Below, piece after piece: positions 53,855 to 62,256 of a stretch of DNA of 64,000 nucleotides (position 1 is the stretch's first letter; every line of letters begins with the position of its first letter). Source of the stretch: Rhodobacteraceae bacterium UBA6141 (GTDB lineage: Bacteria; Pseudomonadota; Alphaproteobacteria; Rhodobacterales; Rhodobacteraceae); assembly GCA_002423245.1 (NCBI GenBank), contig DIVD01000062.1, positions 19,740 to 83,739 of the forward strand, in the 5' to 3' direction. The position numbers were made by a program, and so were the translations under genes. The notes beneath the pieces were generated by a model. That model saw only the letters and a program-made list of their open reading frames with translations, was not told the DNA's origin and ran no database searches.

Positions 53855-55975
53855 ATGGTGCAACGGATCGTCTTCGATGCGCTTCTGCCCTGGCCGCTGA
53901 TCTGGGGCGCGGCGGCGCTTGCCGCGCTGATGGTGGGGCTGGCGCTGTGGCGCGGGCTGCCGGGCTGGTGGCTGCGCGGGCTGGCCGCTGCGGCGCTGCT
54001 GGCCGCGCTCGCCGGCCCCGCGCTGGAGACGGAGGATCGCCAGCCGCTGTCCGACATCGTGCTGATGGTGGTGGATGGCAGCGCCAGCCAGACGCTGCCG
54101 GGCCGCGCCGAACAGACCGCCGCCGCCGTCTCGCGGGTGGAGGCAGAGGTTGCGGCCCTGCCCAACACCGAGCTGCGCCGCATCGACGTGGGCGACGGGG
54201 CCGAGGATGCGGGCACGCTGCTGATGACCGCGCTTGCGGCCGCGCTCGCCGAGGAGCCGCGGGCGCGGGTGGCGGGCGCGATCCTGATCTCGGACGGGCA
54301 GGCGCATGACCTTGCCGCCGCCCCCGACATGCCCGCGCCGCTGAGCCTGCTGCTGACCGGCCGCGCCGCGGACTGGGACCGCCGCCTGGTGGTAAAGACC
54401 GCGCCCGCCTTCGGGATCATCGGCGAGCCGCTGTCGGTCGTGGTCCGCGTCGAGGAGATGGGCGCGATGCCGCCCTCGGAGGCGGGGCGCGACGTTGCCG
54501 TGACGCTGGCGATCGACGGGGGCGCGCCGGAAACCTATCAGGTGCCGGTGAACACCGATCTCGAGCTGGCGCTGACGCTGGAGCATGGCGGGCAGAACGT
54601 CGTGCAGTTCGACCTGGCCGTGGCCGGGGGCGAGCTGACCGACCGCAACAACGCCGCCGTGGTGCAGATCAACGGCGTGCGCGACCGGCTGCGGGTGCTG
54701 CTGGTCTCGGGCGAGCCGCACGCGGGGGAGCGGACCTGGCGCAACCTGCTGAAATCCGATGCCTCGGTTGATCTCGTGCATTTCACCATCCTGCGCCCGC
54801 CGGAAAAGCAGGACGGGGTGCCGGTCAGCGAGCTGTCGCTGATCGCCTTCCCGACGCAGGAGCTGTTCGTCGAGAAGATCGACGAGTTCGACCTGATCAT
54901 CTTCGACCGCTACAGCCAGCGCGGCATCCTGCCGCCCAGCTATTTCGACAACATCCGCGACTATGTGACCGGCGGCGGCGCGGTGCTGGTCAGCGCGGGG
55001 CCGGAGTTTGCCAGCGTGGAAAGCGTCTATCACTCCTCGCTGGCCGACATCCTGCCCGCGCGGCCCACGGCGCGGGTGCTGGAACAGGGGTTCCTGCCCA
55101 CCGTGTCCGAGCTTGGCCAGCGCCATCCGGTGACCGAGGGGCTGGACGATTTCAGGCCGGAGGGCGTGGCCGCCCCCGAACGCGGCGAAGGCGAACGCGC
55201 CGCCCCCGAACGCGCCGAGGACGCGCCCGCATGGGGCCGCTGGATGCGGATGGTGGAGCTTGCCGACACGCGCGGCGAGACGGTGATGGAGGGCGCGGAG
55301 GGCCGCCCGCTCCTGGTGCTGGACCGCGCGGGCGAAGGGCGGGTGGCGCTGCTGGCCTCGGATCAGGCCTGGCTCTGGTCGCGCGGCTTCGAGGGCGGCG
55401 GGCCGCAGCTTGAACTGCTGCGCCGGCTGGCCCACTGGATGATGAAGGAGCCCGAACTGGAGGAAGAGGCGCTGACCGTCACCGCCGAAGGGCAGGCGAT
55501 GACGATCACCCGCCGCACCCTCGGCACCGGCCCGCGCGAGGTGACGATCACCCATCCCGACGGCACCCAAACCGTGCTGCCGATGCGCGAACTGGCGCCG
55601 GGCCGTTTCGTCGCCGGGTTCGAGGCGCCGGAAATCGGGCTCTACCGGATGCGCGAGGGCGATCAGGAACGGGTGTTCGCCGTCGGCCCCTCGGCCCCGC
55701 GCGAGTTTGAATCCACGATTGCCTCCGCCGAACCGCTGACGCCGGCGATGGTGCCCAGCAACGGCGGCGCCGTGCGGCTGGAGGAAGGGATGCCCGACAT
55801 CCGCACCGTGCGCGAGGGCCGCCCCGCTGCCGGTCGCGGCTGGGTCGGCATCACCCCGCGCGCGGCACATGCGACCGTGGGGCTCAGCGTCGCGCCGCTG
55901 CTGCCGGCCTGGGTGTTCCTGCTGCTCGCCTCCGGCCTGATCGTTGGCGCCTGGCTGCGCGAGGGGCGGCGCTAG
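53855..55975 (+). CDS. large membrane protein with glutamine-amidotransferase-like fold, moxR operon
   Basis: A 706-residue protein starting 1 bp after the previous stop. Two N-terminal helices (about residues 12-50) and one near the C-terminus (VAPLLPAWVFLLLASGLIVGAWL) place a large central part outside the membrane. The region DLIIFDRYSQRGILPPSYFDNIRDYVTGGGAVLVSAGPEFA resembles the class I glutamine amidotransferase-like fold of large moxR-operon proteins; no catalytic Cys-His pair is evident. A short duplicated AAPER segment occurs near 55168-55214. Function unknown. Confidence 0.82.
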   Translation: MVQRIVFDALLPWPLIWGAAALAALMVGLALWRGLPGWWLRGLAAAALLAALAGPALETEDRQPLSDIVLMVVDGSASQTLPGRAEQTAAAVSRVEAEVAALPNTELRRIDVGDGAEDAGTLLMTALAAALAEEPRARVAGAILISDGQAHDLAAAPDMPAPLSLLLTGRAADWDRRLVVKTAPAFGIIGEPLSVVVRVEEMGAMPPSEAGRDVAVTLAIDGGAPETYQVPVNTDLELALTLEHGGQNVVQFDLAVAGGELTDRNNAAVVQINGVRDRLRVLLVSGEPHAGERTWRNLLKSDASVDLVHFTILRPPEKQDGVPVSELSLIAFPTQELFVEKIDEFDLIIFDRYSQRGILPPSYFDNIRDYVTGGGAVLVSAGPEFASVESVYHSSLADILPARPTARVLEQGFLPTVSELGQRHPVTEGLDDFRPEGVAAPERGEGERAAPERAEDAPAWGRWMRMVELADTRGETVMEGAEGRPLLVLDRAGEGRVALLASDQAWLWSRGFEGGGPQLELLRRLAHWMMKEPELEEEALTVTAEGQAMTITRRTLGTGPREVTITHPDGTQTVLPMRELAPGRFVAGFEAPEIGLYRMREGDQERVFAVGPSAPREFESTIASAEPLTPAMVPSNGGAVRLEEGMPDIRTVREGRPAAGRGWVGITPRAAHATVGLSVAPLLPAWVFLLLASGLIVGAWLREGRR

Positions 55976-56003
55976 GGGCGCGGAAGCTTGCCGCAAGGCG
56001 GAA

Positions 56004-56017
56004 TTGGTCCTACTACC
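56004..56017. promoter_or_regulatory. possible FadR/GlcC-type operator before glcD
   Basis: TTGGTCCTACTACC resembles the TGGT-N3-ACCA dyad bound by GntR/FadR-family regulators such as GlcC or PdhR, with an imperfect right half. It lies 28 bp upstream of the glcD start. No GntR-type gene is in the window. The weak match makes this tentative. Confidence 0.25.
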
Positions 56018-56045
56018 TTGCCAGCCCACCCGGAGGACGCCCCCC

Positions 56046-57479
56046 GTGCAGATGCCCGCCCCCGATGCCCGCATCCTTGGCCGCAAGCCCGCCATCGTGG
56101 CGCGGCTGCGCGAAGTGCTGCCCGCCGATGCGGTGATCGACGATCCGGTCGAACTGCGCGCCTATGAATGCGATGCGCTCTCGGCCTATCGCTGCTCGCC
56201 GCTGGCCGCGATCCTGCCGCGCAGCACGGCAGAGGTCGCCGCCGCGCTGAAGATCTGCGCCGCCGAGGGGGTCAAGGTTGTGCCGCGCGGCTCGGGCACC
56301 AGCCTTGCGGGCGGCGCGATGCCGTCGCAGGACAGCGTGGTGCTTGGCGTCGCGCGGATGAACCGGGTGCTGGAGGTGGATCATGCCGACCGCATCATGA
56401 AGGTGGAGGCGGGGCGCACCAACCTCAGCGTGACCGGTGCCATCGAACAGGACGGCTTCTTCTACGCGCCCGACCCCTCCAGCCAGCTTGCCTGCGCGAT
56501 TGCGGGCAACATCGCCATGAACTCGGGCGGGGCGCATTGCCTGAAATACGGGGTCACCACCAACAACCTGCTGGGCGTCACGCTGGTGACGATGGCGGGC
56601 GAGGTGCTGCAGATCGGCGGCGCGCATCTGGACGCGCCGGGGCTGGACCTGCTGGGGGTGATCTGCGGCTCGGAAGGCCAGCTTGGCGTGGTGACGGAGG
56701 CGACGCTGCGCATCCTCGCGCGGCCCGAGGGCGCGCGCCCGGTGCTGATCGGGTTCGAGTCCTCGGAAGTGGCGGGGGCCTGCGTCGCCGACATCATCCG
56801 CGCCGGGGTGCTGCCCGTCGCCATCGAGTTCATGGACCGCCCCTGCATCCGCGCCACCGAGGCGTTCGCCCATCCCGGCTATCCCGACTGCGAGGCGCTG
56901 CTGATCATCGAGGTCGAGGGCGCCCCCGCCGAGATCGACGAACAGCTTGCGCTGATCCGCACGATCGCCGGGCGGCACAGCCCCGTCGAGATCCGCGAAA
57001 GCCGGTCCGAGGAGGAGTCGCGGCGCATCTGGCTTGGCCGCAAATCGGCCTTCGGCGCGATGGGGCAGATCAACGACTACATGTGCCTTGACGGCACCAT
57101 CCCGGTGTCGGCGCTGCCGCAGGTGCTGCGCCGGATCGGCGAGTTGTCGGCGCAATACGGGCTGGAGGTGGCGAATGTCTTCCATGCCGGCGATGGCAAC
57201 ATGCACCCGCTGATCCTCTACAACGCCAACGCCCCCGGCCAGCTTGATCTGTGCGAGCGGCTGGGCGCCGAGATCCTGACGCTGTGCGTGGAGGTCGGCG
57301 GCTGCCTGACGGGCGAACATGGCGTGGGCATCGAAAAGCGCGACCTGATGGGCGTGCAGTTCGGCGCGGCGGATCTGGACGCGCAGATGCGGGTCAAGGA
57401 CGTGTTCGATCCGGCCTGGCTGCTGAACCCGGCCAAGGTGTTCCCGCTGGCCGCCAGCGCGGCGCGGCGCGGGGCGTGA
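56046..57479 (+). CDS. glcD: glycolate oxidase FAD subunit GlcD
   Basis: A 477-residue FAD-linked oxidase that converts glycolate to glyoxylate with GlcE and GlcF. The GTG at 56046 is favoured because GGAGG stands 9 nt upstream; an ATG at 56052 is 15 nt from it. Recognised by AYECDALSAYRCSPLAAILPRSTAEV, the FAD-binding PRGSGTSLAGGAMP and IAGNIAMNSGGAHCLKYG, and the C-terminal NVFHAGDGNMHPLIL and LTGEHGVGIEKRDLM. It heads the glcDEF operon and is coupled to glcE. Confidence 0.96.
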   Translation: MQMPAPDARILGRKPAIVARLREVLPADAVIDDPVELRAYECDALSAYRCSPLAAILPRSTAEVAAALKICAAEGVKVVPRGSGTSLAGGAMPSQDSVVLGVARMNRVLEVDHADRIMKVEAGRTNLSVTGAIEQDGFFYAPDPSSQLACAIAGNIAMNSGGAHCLKYGVTTNNLLGVTLVTMAGEVLQIGGAHLDAPGLDLLGVICGSEGQLGVVTEATLRILARPEGARPVLIGFESSEVAGACVADIIRAGVLPVAIEFMDRPCIRATEAFAHPGYPDCEALLIIEVEGAPAEIDEQLALIRTIAGRHSPVEIRESRSEEESRRIWLGRKSAFGAMGQINDYMCLDGTIPVSALPQVLRRIGELSAQYGLEVANVFHAGDGNMHPLILYNANAPGQLDLCERLGAEILTLCVEVGGCLTGEHGVGIEKRDLMGVQFGAADLDAQMRVKDVFDPAWLLNPAKVFPLAASAARRGA

Positions 57480-57499
57480 CCGGCGTGCAGGACACCGGA

Positions 57500-58588
57500 A
57501 TGCGTCCCACGACCGAAGACGAGCTCGCCGGCATCATCCGCGCCGCCACCGGCCCGCTGCGGATCACGGGCGGCGGCACGCGCGGGCTTTTGGGGGAAGG
57601 CGAGCCGCTGGAAACCGGCGGTCTGACCGGCATCGTGCTTTACGAACCCGCCGCGCTGACGCTGGTGGTGCGCGCCGGCACGCCGCTGGCGGAGGTGGAG
57701 GCGGCGCTTGCCGCCGAAGGCCAGCGCCTGCCGTTCGAGCCGGGCGACATGGGCGCGCTGCTGGGCCGCAATGGCGCCTCCACCATCGGCGGGGTGGTGG
57801 CGACCAACGCCTCGGGCCCGCGCCGGGTGCAGGCGGGCGCCTGCCGCGACGCGCTGATCGGGGTGCGCTTCGTGGACGGGCGCGGCACGCTCATCAGGAA
57901 TGGCGGGCGGGTGATGAAGAACGTCACCGGCTACGATCTGGTCAAGCTGCTGGCGGGCAGCCGCGGCAGTCTTGGCGTGCTGACCGAGGTGGCGTTCAAG
58001 CTGCAACCGATCCCGCCCGCCAGCGCCACGCTGATCCTGCCGGGGCTGAGCCCCGCCCGCGCCGTGGCGGCGATGTCGGCCGCGCTTGGCTCGCCCTATG
58101 ACGTGACCGGCGCCGCGCATCTGCCGGGGATCGGCACGCTGATCCGGCTGGAGGGGCTTGCCGCCTCGGTCGGCTACCGGGTGGGCCGGCTGCTGGTGGC
58201 GCTCGCGCCCTACGGGCAGGCAGTGGTGGAGCGCGATGCCGATGCCGCCGCCGCGCTGTGGCGGCAGGTGCGGGACGCGGCGCCCTTTCACGGGCGCGCG
58301 GGGGATGTGTGGCGCATCTCGGTGCGCCCATCGGACGGGCCGGAGGTCGCGGCACGGCTGGGGGGCGAGGTGGTGATGGACTGGGGCGGCGGCCTGATCT
58401 GGGCCCTCTATCCCGCCGGCATGGATGCGCGCGCCCCTCTGGCCGGGATCGCCGGCCATGCCACCCGCGTCCGGGGCGGCTCGCGCGATGTGCCCGCCCT
58501 GCCGCCCGAACCGGCGGCGGTGGCGGCGCTGACGGCGGGCCTGCGCGCGCAGTTCGACCCGCGCGCCATCTTCGCCAGCGGCCGCTGA
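57500..58588 (+). CDS. glcE: glycolate oxidase FAD-binding subunit GlcE
   Basis: A 362-residue second FAD-binding subunit of glycolate oxidase. The ATG at 57500 has AGGA 7 nt upstream and begins RPTTEDELAGIIRAATGPLRITGGGTRG, matching family starts; a GTG at 57476 that overlaps the glcD stop is an alternative. Further marks are ASTIGGVVATNASGPRRVQAGACRDALIGVRFVDGRG (in pieces) and VMKNVTGYDLVKLLAGSRGSLGVLTE. It acts with GlcD and GlcF at the membrane. glcF follows 9 bp later. Confidence 0.94.
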   Translation: MRPTTEDELAGIIRAATGPLRITGGGTRGLLGEGEPLETGGLTGIVLYEPAALTLVVRAGTPLAEVEAALAAEGQRLPFEPGDMGALLGRNGASTIGGVVATNASGPRRVQAGACRDALIGVRFVDGRGTLIRNGGRVMKNVTGYDLVKLLAGSRGSLGVLTEVAFKLQPIPPASATLILPGLSPARAVAAMSAALGSPYDVTGAAHLPGIGTLIRLEGLAASVGYRVGRLLVALAPYGQAVVERDADAAAALWRQVRDAAPFHGRAGDVWRISVRPSDGPEVAARLGGEVVMDWGGGLIWALYPAGMDARAPLAGIAGHATRVRGGSRDVPALPPEPAAVAALTAGLRAQFDPRAIFASGR

Positions 58589-58597
58589 GGGAGCGAC

Positions 58598-59920
58598 ATG
58601 CAGACCACCTTCACCCCGGAGCAGTTGCAAGACCCCGCCATCGCGCGGTCCAACCAGATCCTGCGCGCCTGCGTGCATTGCGGCTTCTGCACCGCGACCT
58701 GCCCGACCTATCAGGTGCTGGGCGATGAACTCGACAGCCCGCGCGGCCGCATCTACCTTATCAAGGACATGCTGGAATCGGGCCGCGCCGCCGATGAAAA
58801 AACCGTCAGGCATATCGACCGCTGCCTGTCCTGCCTTGCCTGCATGACCACCTGCCCCTCGGGCGTGCATTACATGCATCTGGTGGACCATGCCCGCGCC
58901 CATATCGAGGCGACCTACAGGCGCCCGCTGATGGACCGGATGCTGCGCCGGATGCTGGCGGCGGTCATCCCCCATCCGGGGCGCTTCCGCCTTGCGCTGC
59001 TGGGGGCCAGGCTGGCGCGGCCCTTCGCATGGGCGCTGCCCGATGCGCGGCTGCGCGCGATGGTGGCGATGGCGCCGCGGCAGGTGCCGCCCGTCAGCCG
59101 CAACGACGACCCGCAGAGCTTTCCGGCACGGGGCGAGCGGCGGATGCGGGTGGCGCTGCTGACCGGCTGCGCGCAAAAGGCGCTGAACACCGAGATCAAC
59201 GACGCGACCATCCGCCTGCTGCGCCGGCTGGGCTGCGAGGTGGTGGTGGCGCGCGGCATGGGCTGCTGCGGGGCGCTGACGCATCACATGGGCCGGGTGG
59301 ATGACAGCCACGCGCAGGCCGGCGCGAACATCCGTGCCTGGATGGCCGAGAAGGCGGCGGGAGGGCTGGATGCGATCGTGATCAACACAAGCGGCTGCGG
59401 CACCACGGTCAAGGATTACGGGCACATGTTCCGTGCGGATCCGCTGGCCGATCAGGCGGCAGAAGTCTCGGCGCTGGCCTGCGACATCTCCGAACTGCTG
59501 GCGCGCCTCGGGCTGCCGGGCGGGCCGGCGCAGGGGGGTGCGGCGCAGGGGGGCGCGCCGCAGGGCCTGCGCGTCGCCTACCACGCCGCCTGTTCCTTGC
59601 AGCATGGCCAGCAGGTGAGGGCCGCGCCGATTGATCTGCTGAAGGCGGCGGGGTTCGAGGTGGTGGAGCCTGCGGACAGCCACCTCTGCTGCGGCTCGGC
59701 GGGCACCTACAACCTGCTGCAACCCGCGATCTCGGCCGAGTTGCAGCGCCGCAAGGTGCAGACGCTGGAGGCGAAGGCGCCCGAGGTGATCGCCGCGGGC
59801 AATATCGGCTGCATGATGCAGATCGGGGCGGGCACGGGCATTCCGGTGGTGCATACGGTGGAGCTGCTGGACTGGGCGACCGGTGGGCCGAGGCCGCGGG
59901 CGCTGGCGCAAGCCGGCTGA
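58598..59920 (+). CDS. glcF: glycolate oxidase iron-sulfur subunit GlcF
   Basis: A 440-residue iron-sulfur protein carrying electrons from GlcDE towards quinone. Two [4Fe-4S] motifs are clear (CVHCGFCTATCP and CLSCLACMTTCP), followed by two CCG-type domains with GCAQKAL, GMGCCGALTHHMG, AACSLQHGQ and DSHLCCGSAGTYN. A Gly/Ala/Gln-rich insertion (GGPAQGGAAQGGAPQG, encoded at about 59518-59566) comes from short tandem repeats between the two domains. It ends the glcDEF operon. Confidence 0.95.
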   Translation: MQTTFTPEQLQDPAIARSNQILRACVHCGFCTATCPTYQVLGDELDSPRGRIYLIKDMLESGRAADEKTVRHIDRCLSCLACMTTCPSGVHYMHLVDHARAHIEATYRRPLMDRMLRRMLAAVIPHPGRFRLALLGARLARPFAWALPDARLRAMVAMAPRQVPPVSRNDDPQSFPARGERRMRVALLTGCAQKALNTEINDATIRLLRRLGCEVVVARGMGCCGALTHHMGRVDDSHAQAGANIRAWMAEKAAGGLDAIVINTSGCGTTVKDYGHMFRADPLADQAAEVSALACDISELLARLGLPGGPAQGGAAQGGAPQGLRVAYHAACSLQHGQQVRAAPIDLLKAAGFEVVEPADSHLCCGSAGTYNLLQPAISAELQRRKVQTLEAKAPEVIAAGNIGCMMQIGAGTGIPVVHTVELLDWATGGPRPRALAQAG

Positions 59921-59965
59921 TGCCGGCGACGGGCGGCGAAGGGTGGCGGCGGGCGGCGAGGGGTT

Positions 59966-59994
59966 CTTGAACGGGCGGCGGGCGCTTCCCATCT
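59966..59994 (+). promoter_or_regulatory. sigma-32 (RpoH) heat-shock promoter of hsp20
   Basis: A -35 CTTGAA (59966-59971) and a -10 TCCCATCT (59987-59994) are separated by 15 bp. The -35 is exact and the -10 matches seven of eight positions of the heat-shock consensus CCCCATNT. Transcription would begin near 60001, about 96 nt before the hsp20 start, leaving room for the structured leader described next. Confidence 0.75.
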
Positions 59995-60000
59995 TGCGGG

Positions 60001-60096
60001 TGCCGGGATGCCGCAATCGGGTTCCGGCGCCGCAACCCCTCCCTGCCGCCGGCGGTCTGCCGGGCAGGGCCCAGCATCGCTCGACGGAGGATGACA
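60001..60096 (+). ncRNA. ROSE-like RNA thermometer in the hsp20 leader
   Basis: The predicted leader folds by eye into three hairpins: 60019-60038, 60041-60069 and 60075-60093. In the last, CAUC-G-CU (60075-60081) pairs with AGGAUG (60088-60093) around the loop CGACGG with one unpaired G (60079). The Shine-Dalgarno AGGA (60088-60091) is thus hidden opposite UCGCU. This is the ROSE hallmark, UYGCU pairing with the ribosome site and leaving a bulged G. Such elements melt on heating and allow translation of small heat-shock genes. Boundaries follow from the promoter. Confidence 0.75.
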
Positions 60097-60591
60097 ATGC
60101 GTACCCTTGACATGGCGCCGCTTTACCGCGCAACCGTCGGTTTCGACCGGATCGCCGATCTGATGGACCGTGTGCTGGCCGCCGATGTGGCCCAGCCGAC
60201 CTACCCCCCCTACAATATCGAAAAGACCGCCGAGAACGCCTATCGCATCTCGATCGCCGTCGCGGGCTTTGCCGCCGACGAACTCTCGGTCGAGGTGAAG
60301 GACGGCGCGCTGATCGTTGCCGCCAAGAAGGCGGCCGAGGATACCGGGCGCACCTATCTGCACCGGGGCATCGCGACCCGCGCCTTTGAACGGCGCTTCG
60401 CGCTGGCCGATCATGTGCGCGTGACCGGCGCCACGCATGGCGACGGGATGCTGCATATCGACCTCGTGCGCGAGATCCCCGAGGCGCTGAAGCCGCGCCG
60501 GATCGAGATCATGCGCACCAGCCCGGCGGAAACCGCGCTGGAGGCCCCGAAGGCGGAAACCGCGCAGGCGGAGGAAGCCGCCCAAGCCTGA
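60097..60591 (+). CDS. small heat-shock protein, Hsp20/IbpA family
   Basis: A 164-residue chaperone that holds unfolding proteins during heat stress. The ATG at 60097 is chosen over an in-frame ATG at 60091 because GGAGGA then stands at proper spacing. It begins MRTLDMAPLYRATVGFDRIADLMD, typical of IbpA-type proteins. The alpha-crystallin domain includes YPPYNIEKTAENAYRISIAVAGF, ELSVEVKDGALIV, the TYLHRGIATRAFERRFALADHVRV segment and DGMLHIDLVREIPEA. The C-terminal IxI-like motif is RRIEI. The tail is Ala/Glu-rich. Control by sigma-32 and an RNA thermometer is predicted. Confidence 0.94.
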   Translation: MRTLDMAPLYRATVGFDRIADLMDRVLAADVAQPTYPPYNIEKTAENAYRISIAVAGFAADELSVEVKDGALIVAAKKAAEDTGRTYLHRGIATRAFERRFALADHVRVTGATHGDGMLHIDLVREIPEALKPRRIEIMRTSPAETALEAPKAETAQAEEAAQA

Positions 60592-60623
60592 CCCGCGCCG
60601 CCTGAACGATAACCGCCTGAACG

Positions 60624-60658
60624 AAAGGGGGGCGCGCCGCCCGGCGCGCCCCCCTTTT
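60624..60658. terminator. bidirectional terminator between hsp20 and the gabD-like gene
   Basis: A perfect stem of 12 G/C pairs (60627-60638 with 60643-60654) around the loop GCCC, flanked by AAA on the left and TTTT on the right. It therefore resembles an intrinsic terminator in both directions, serving the converging hsp20 and aldehyde dehydrogenase genes. Confidence 0.92.
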
Positions 60659-60676
60659 GCCGTTGCAAGCCCCCCG

Positions 60677-62155
60677 TCAGACCGACAGGCAGATGTATTT
60701 CATCTCGAGATATTCCTCGATCCCGTGATGGCTGCCCTCGCGGCCGATCCCGGATTGCTTGACCCCGCCGAAGGGCGCCACCTCGGTCGAGATGATGCCG
60801 GTATTGACCCCGACGATCCCGTATTCCAGCGCCTCCTGCACACGGGTGATGCGGCCGATGTCGCGGGCATAGAAATAGCTGGCAAGCCCGAAGATGGTGG
60901 CGTTGGCCATCCCGATCACCTCCGCCTCGGTGTCAAACCTGAACAGCGGCGCCAGCGGGCCGAACGTCTCCTCCGTCGAGACCTTCATCTGCTGCGTGAC
61001 GCCCGTCACCACCGTCGGCTCGAAGAAGGTGCCGCCCAGCGGGTGCCGCCTGCCGCCGGTCAGGACGCTGCCGCCGCCGGCCAGAACGTCGGCGATGTGG
61101 TCCTCGACCTTCGCGACCGCCGCCTCGTTGATCAGCGGCCCGGTGTCGGTGCCCTCATCCAGCCCGTCGCCGATCTTCAGTCCTTCCACCGCCGCCGCCA
61201 GCTTCGCGGCAAAGGCGTCATACACGCCGGCCTGCACATAGATGCGGTTCGCGCAGACGCAGGTCTGGCCGTTGTTGCGGAACTTCGAGGCCATCGCCCC
61301 CTGCACGGCGGCATCGAGGTCGGCATCGTCGAACACGATGAAGGGCGCGTTGCCGCCAAGCTCCATCGAGCATTTCATCACCCGGTCGGCCGCCTGCCGC
61401 AGCAAGATGCGCCCGACCTCGGTGCTGCCGGTGAAGGTCAGCTTGCGCACGGCGGGGTTCTCGCAGAACTCCTTGCCGATGTCCGAGGACTTCTTCGAGG
61501 TGATGACCGAGAACAGCCCCGCGGGCAGCCCCGCCCGTTCGCCCAGAACCGCCAGCGCCAGCGCCGAGAGCGGCGTTTCCGCGGCGGGCCGCGCGACGAA
61601 GCCGCAGCCCGCCGCGATCGCCGGGCCGCATTTGCGGGTGATCATCGCGTTGGGAAAGTTCCACGGCGTGATCGAGCCGACAACGCCGATCGGCTGCTTG
61701 ATGACGGTGATGCGCTTGTCGCGCATATGGCCGGGGATGGTCTCGCCGTAGACGCGCTTGGCCTCCTCGCCGAACCATTCGATGAAGCTGGCGCCATAGG
61801 CGATCTCGCCCTTCGCCTCGGCCAGCGGCTTGCCCATCTCGGCGGTCAGGATGCGGGCAAGGTCGTCCTGATTGGCCATCATCAGGTCGAACCACCTGCG
61901 CATCACCTGCGCGCGTTCCTTGCCGGTGCGGGCAGCCCAGTCCTTCTGCGCCGCCTCGGCGGCGGCAATCGCGCGCGCGGTCTCGGCGCGGCCAAGATCG
62001 GGGACGGTGCAGATCACGTCGCCCCGGGCGGGGTTGGTCACCTCGAAGGTGGCGCCGTCATCGGCGCCGATCCACGCGCCGGCGACATGGGCCCTGGTGG
62101 CCAGCAGCGACGGATCCTTCAGCAATGCGCGAAGATCGGTGACGGAATCGAGCAT
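60677..62155 (-). CDS. gabD: NAD(P)-dependent succinate-semialdehyde dehydrogenase-like (GabD)
   Basis: A 492-residue aldehyde dehydrogenase strongly resembling E. coli GabD along its length (NPARGDVICTVPDLG, LAEAKGEIAYGASFIEWF, ITPWNFPNAMITRKCGPAIAAGC, GNAPFIVFDDADLD, GQTCVCANRIYV with the catalytic Cys, ETFGPLAPLFRF, EYGIVGVNTGIISTEVAPFGGVKQSG). It would oxidise succinate semialdehyde to succinate. One oddity: the usually conserved Lys of the KPA cofactor motif appears as Arg (FVARPAAETP). The start at 62155 has GGAGG upstream. It is a single-gene unit. Confidence 0.92.
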   Translation of the reverse strand: MLDSVTDLRALLKDPSLLATRAHVAGAWIGADDGATFEVTNPARGDVICTVPDLGRAETARAIAAAEAAQKDWAARTGKERAQVMRRWFDLMMANQDDLARILTAEMGKPLAEAKGEIAYGASFIEWFGEEAKRVYGETIPGHMRDKRITVIKQPIGVVGSITPWNFPNAMITRKCGPAIAAGCGFVARPAAETPLSALALAVLGERAGLPAGLFSVITSKKSSDIGKEFCENPAVRKLTFTGSTEVGRILLRQAADRVMKCSMELGGNAPFIVFDDADLDAAVQGAMASKFRNNGQTCVCANRIYVQAGVYDAFAAKLAAAVEGLKIGDGLDEGTDTGPLINEAAVAKVEDHIADVLAGGGSVLTGGRRHPLGGTFFEPTVVTGVTQQMKVSTEETFGPLAPLFRFDTEAEVIGMANATIFGLASYFYARDIGRITRVQEALEYGIVGVNTGIISTEVAPFGGVKQSGIGREGSHHGIEEYLEMKYICLSV

Positions 62156-62256
62156 GGAAACCTCCGTTGGCTGTTGCCCCCGACAAGAGCATTTCGGCCC
62201 GCGCCTGTCCAGCGCAGGGCAGGCGCGGCGGGCCAACCCCCGCCGACGCATCCGGC

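Noticed and set aside
60091..60096. ATG at 60091 as the hsp20 start
   Set aside because: It abuts the GGAGG with no spacing; the ATG at 60097 has proper spacing and a family-typical N-terminus.
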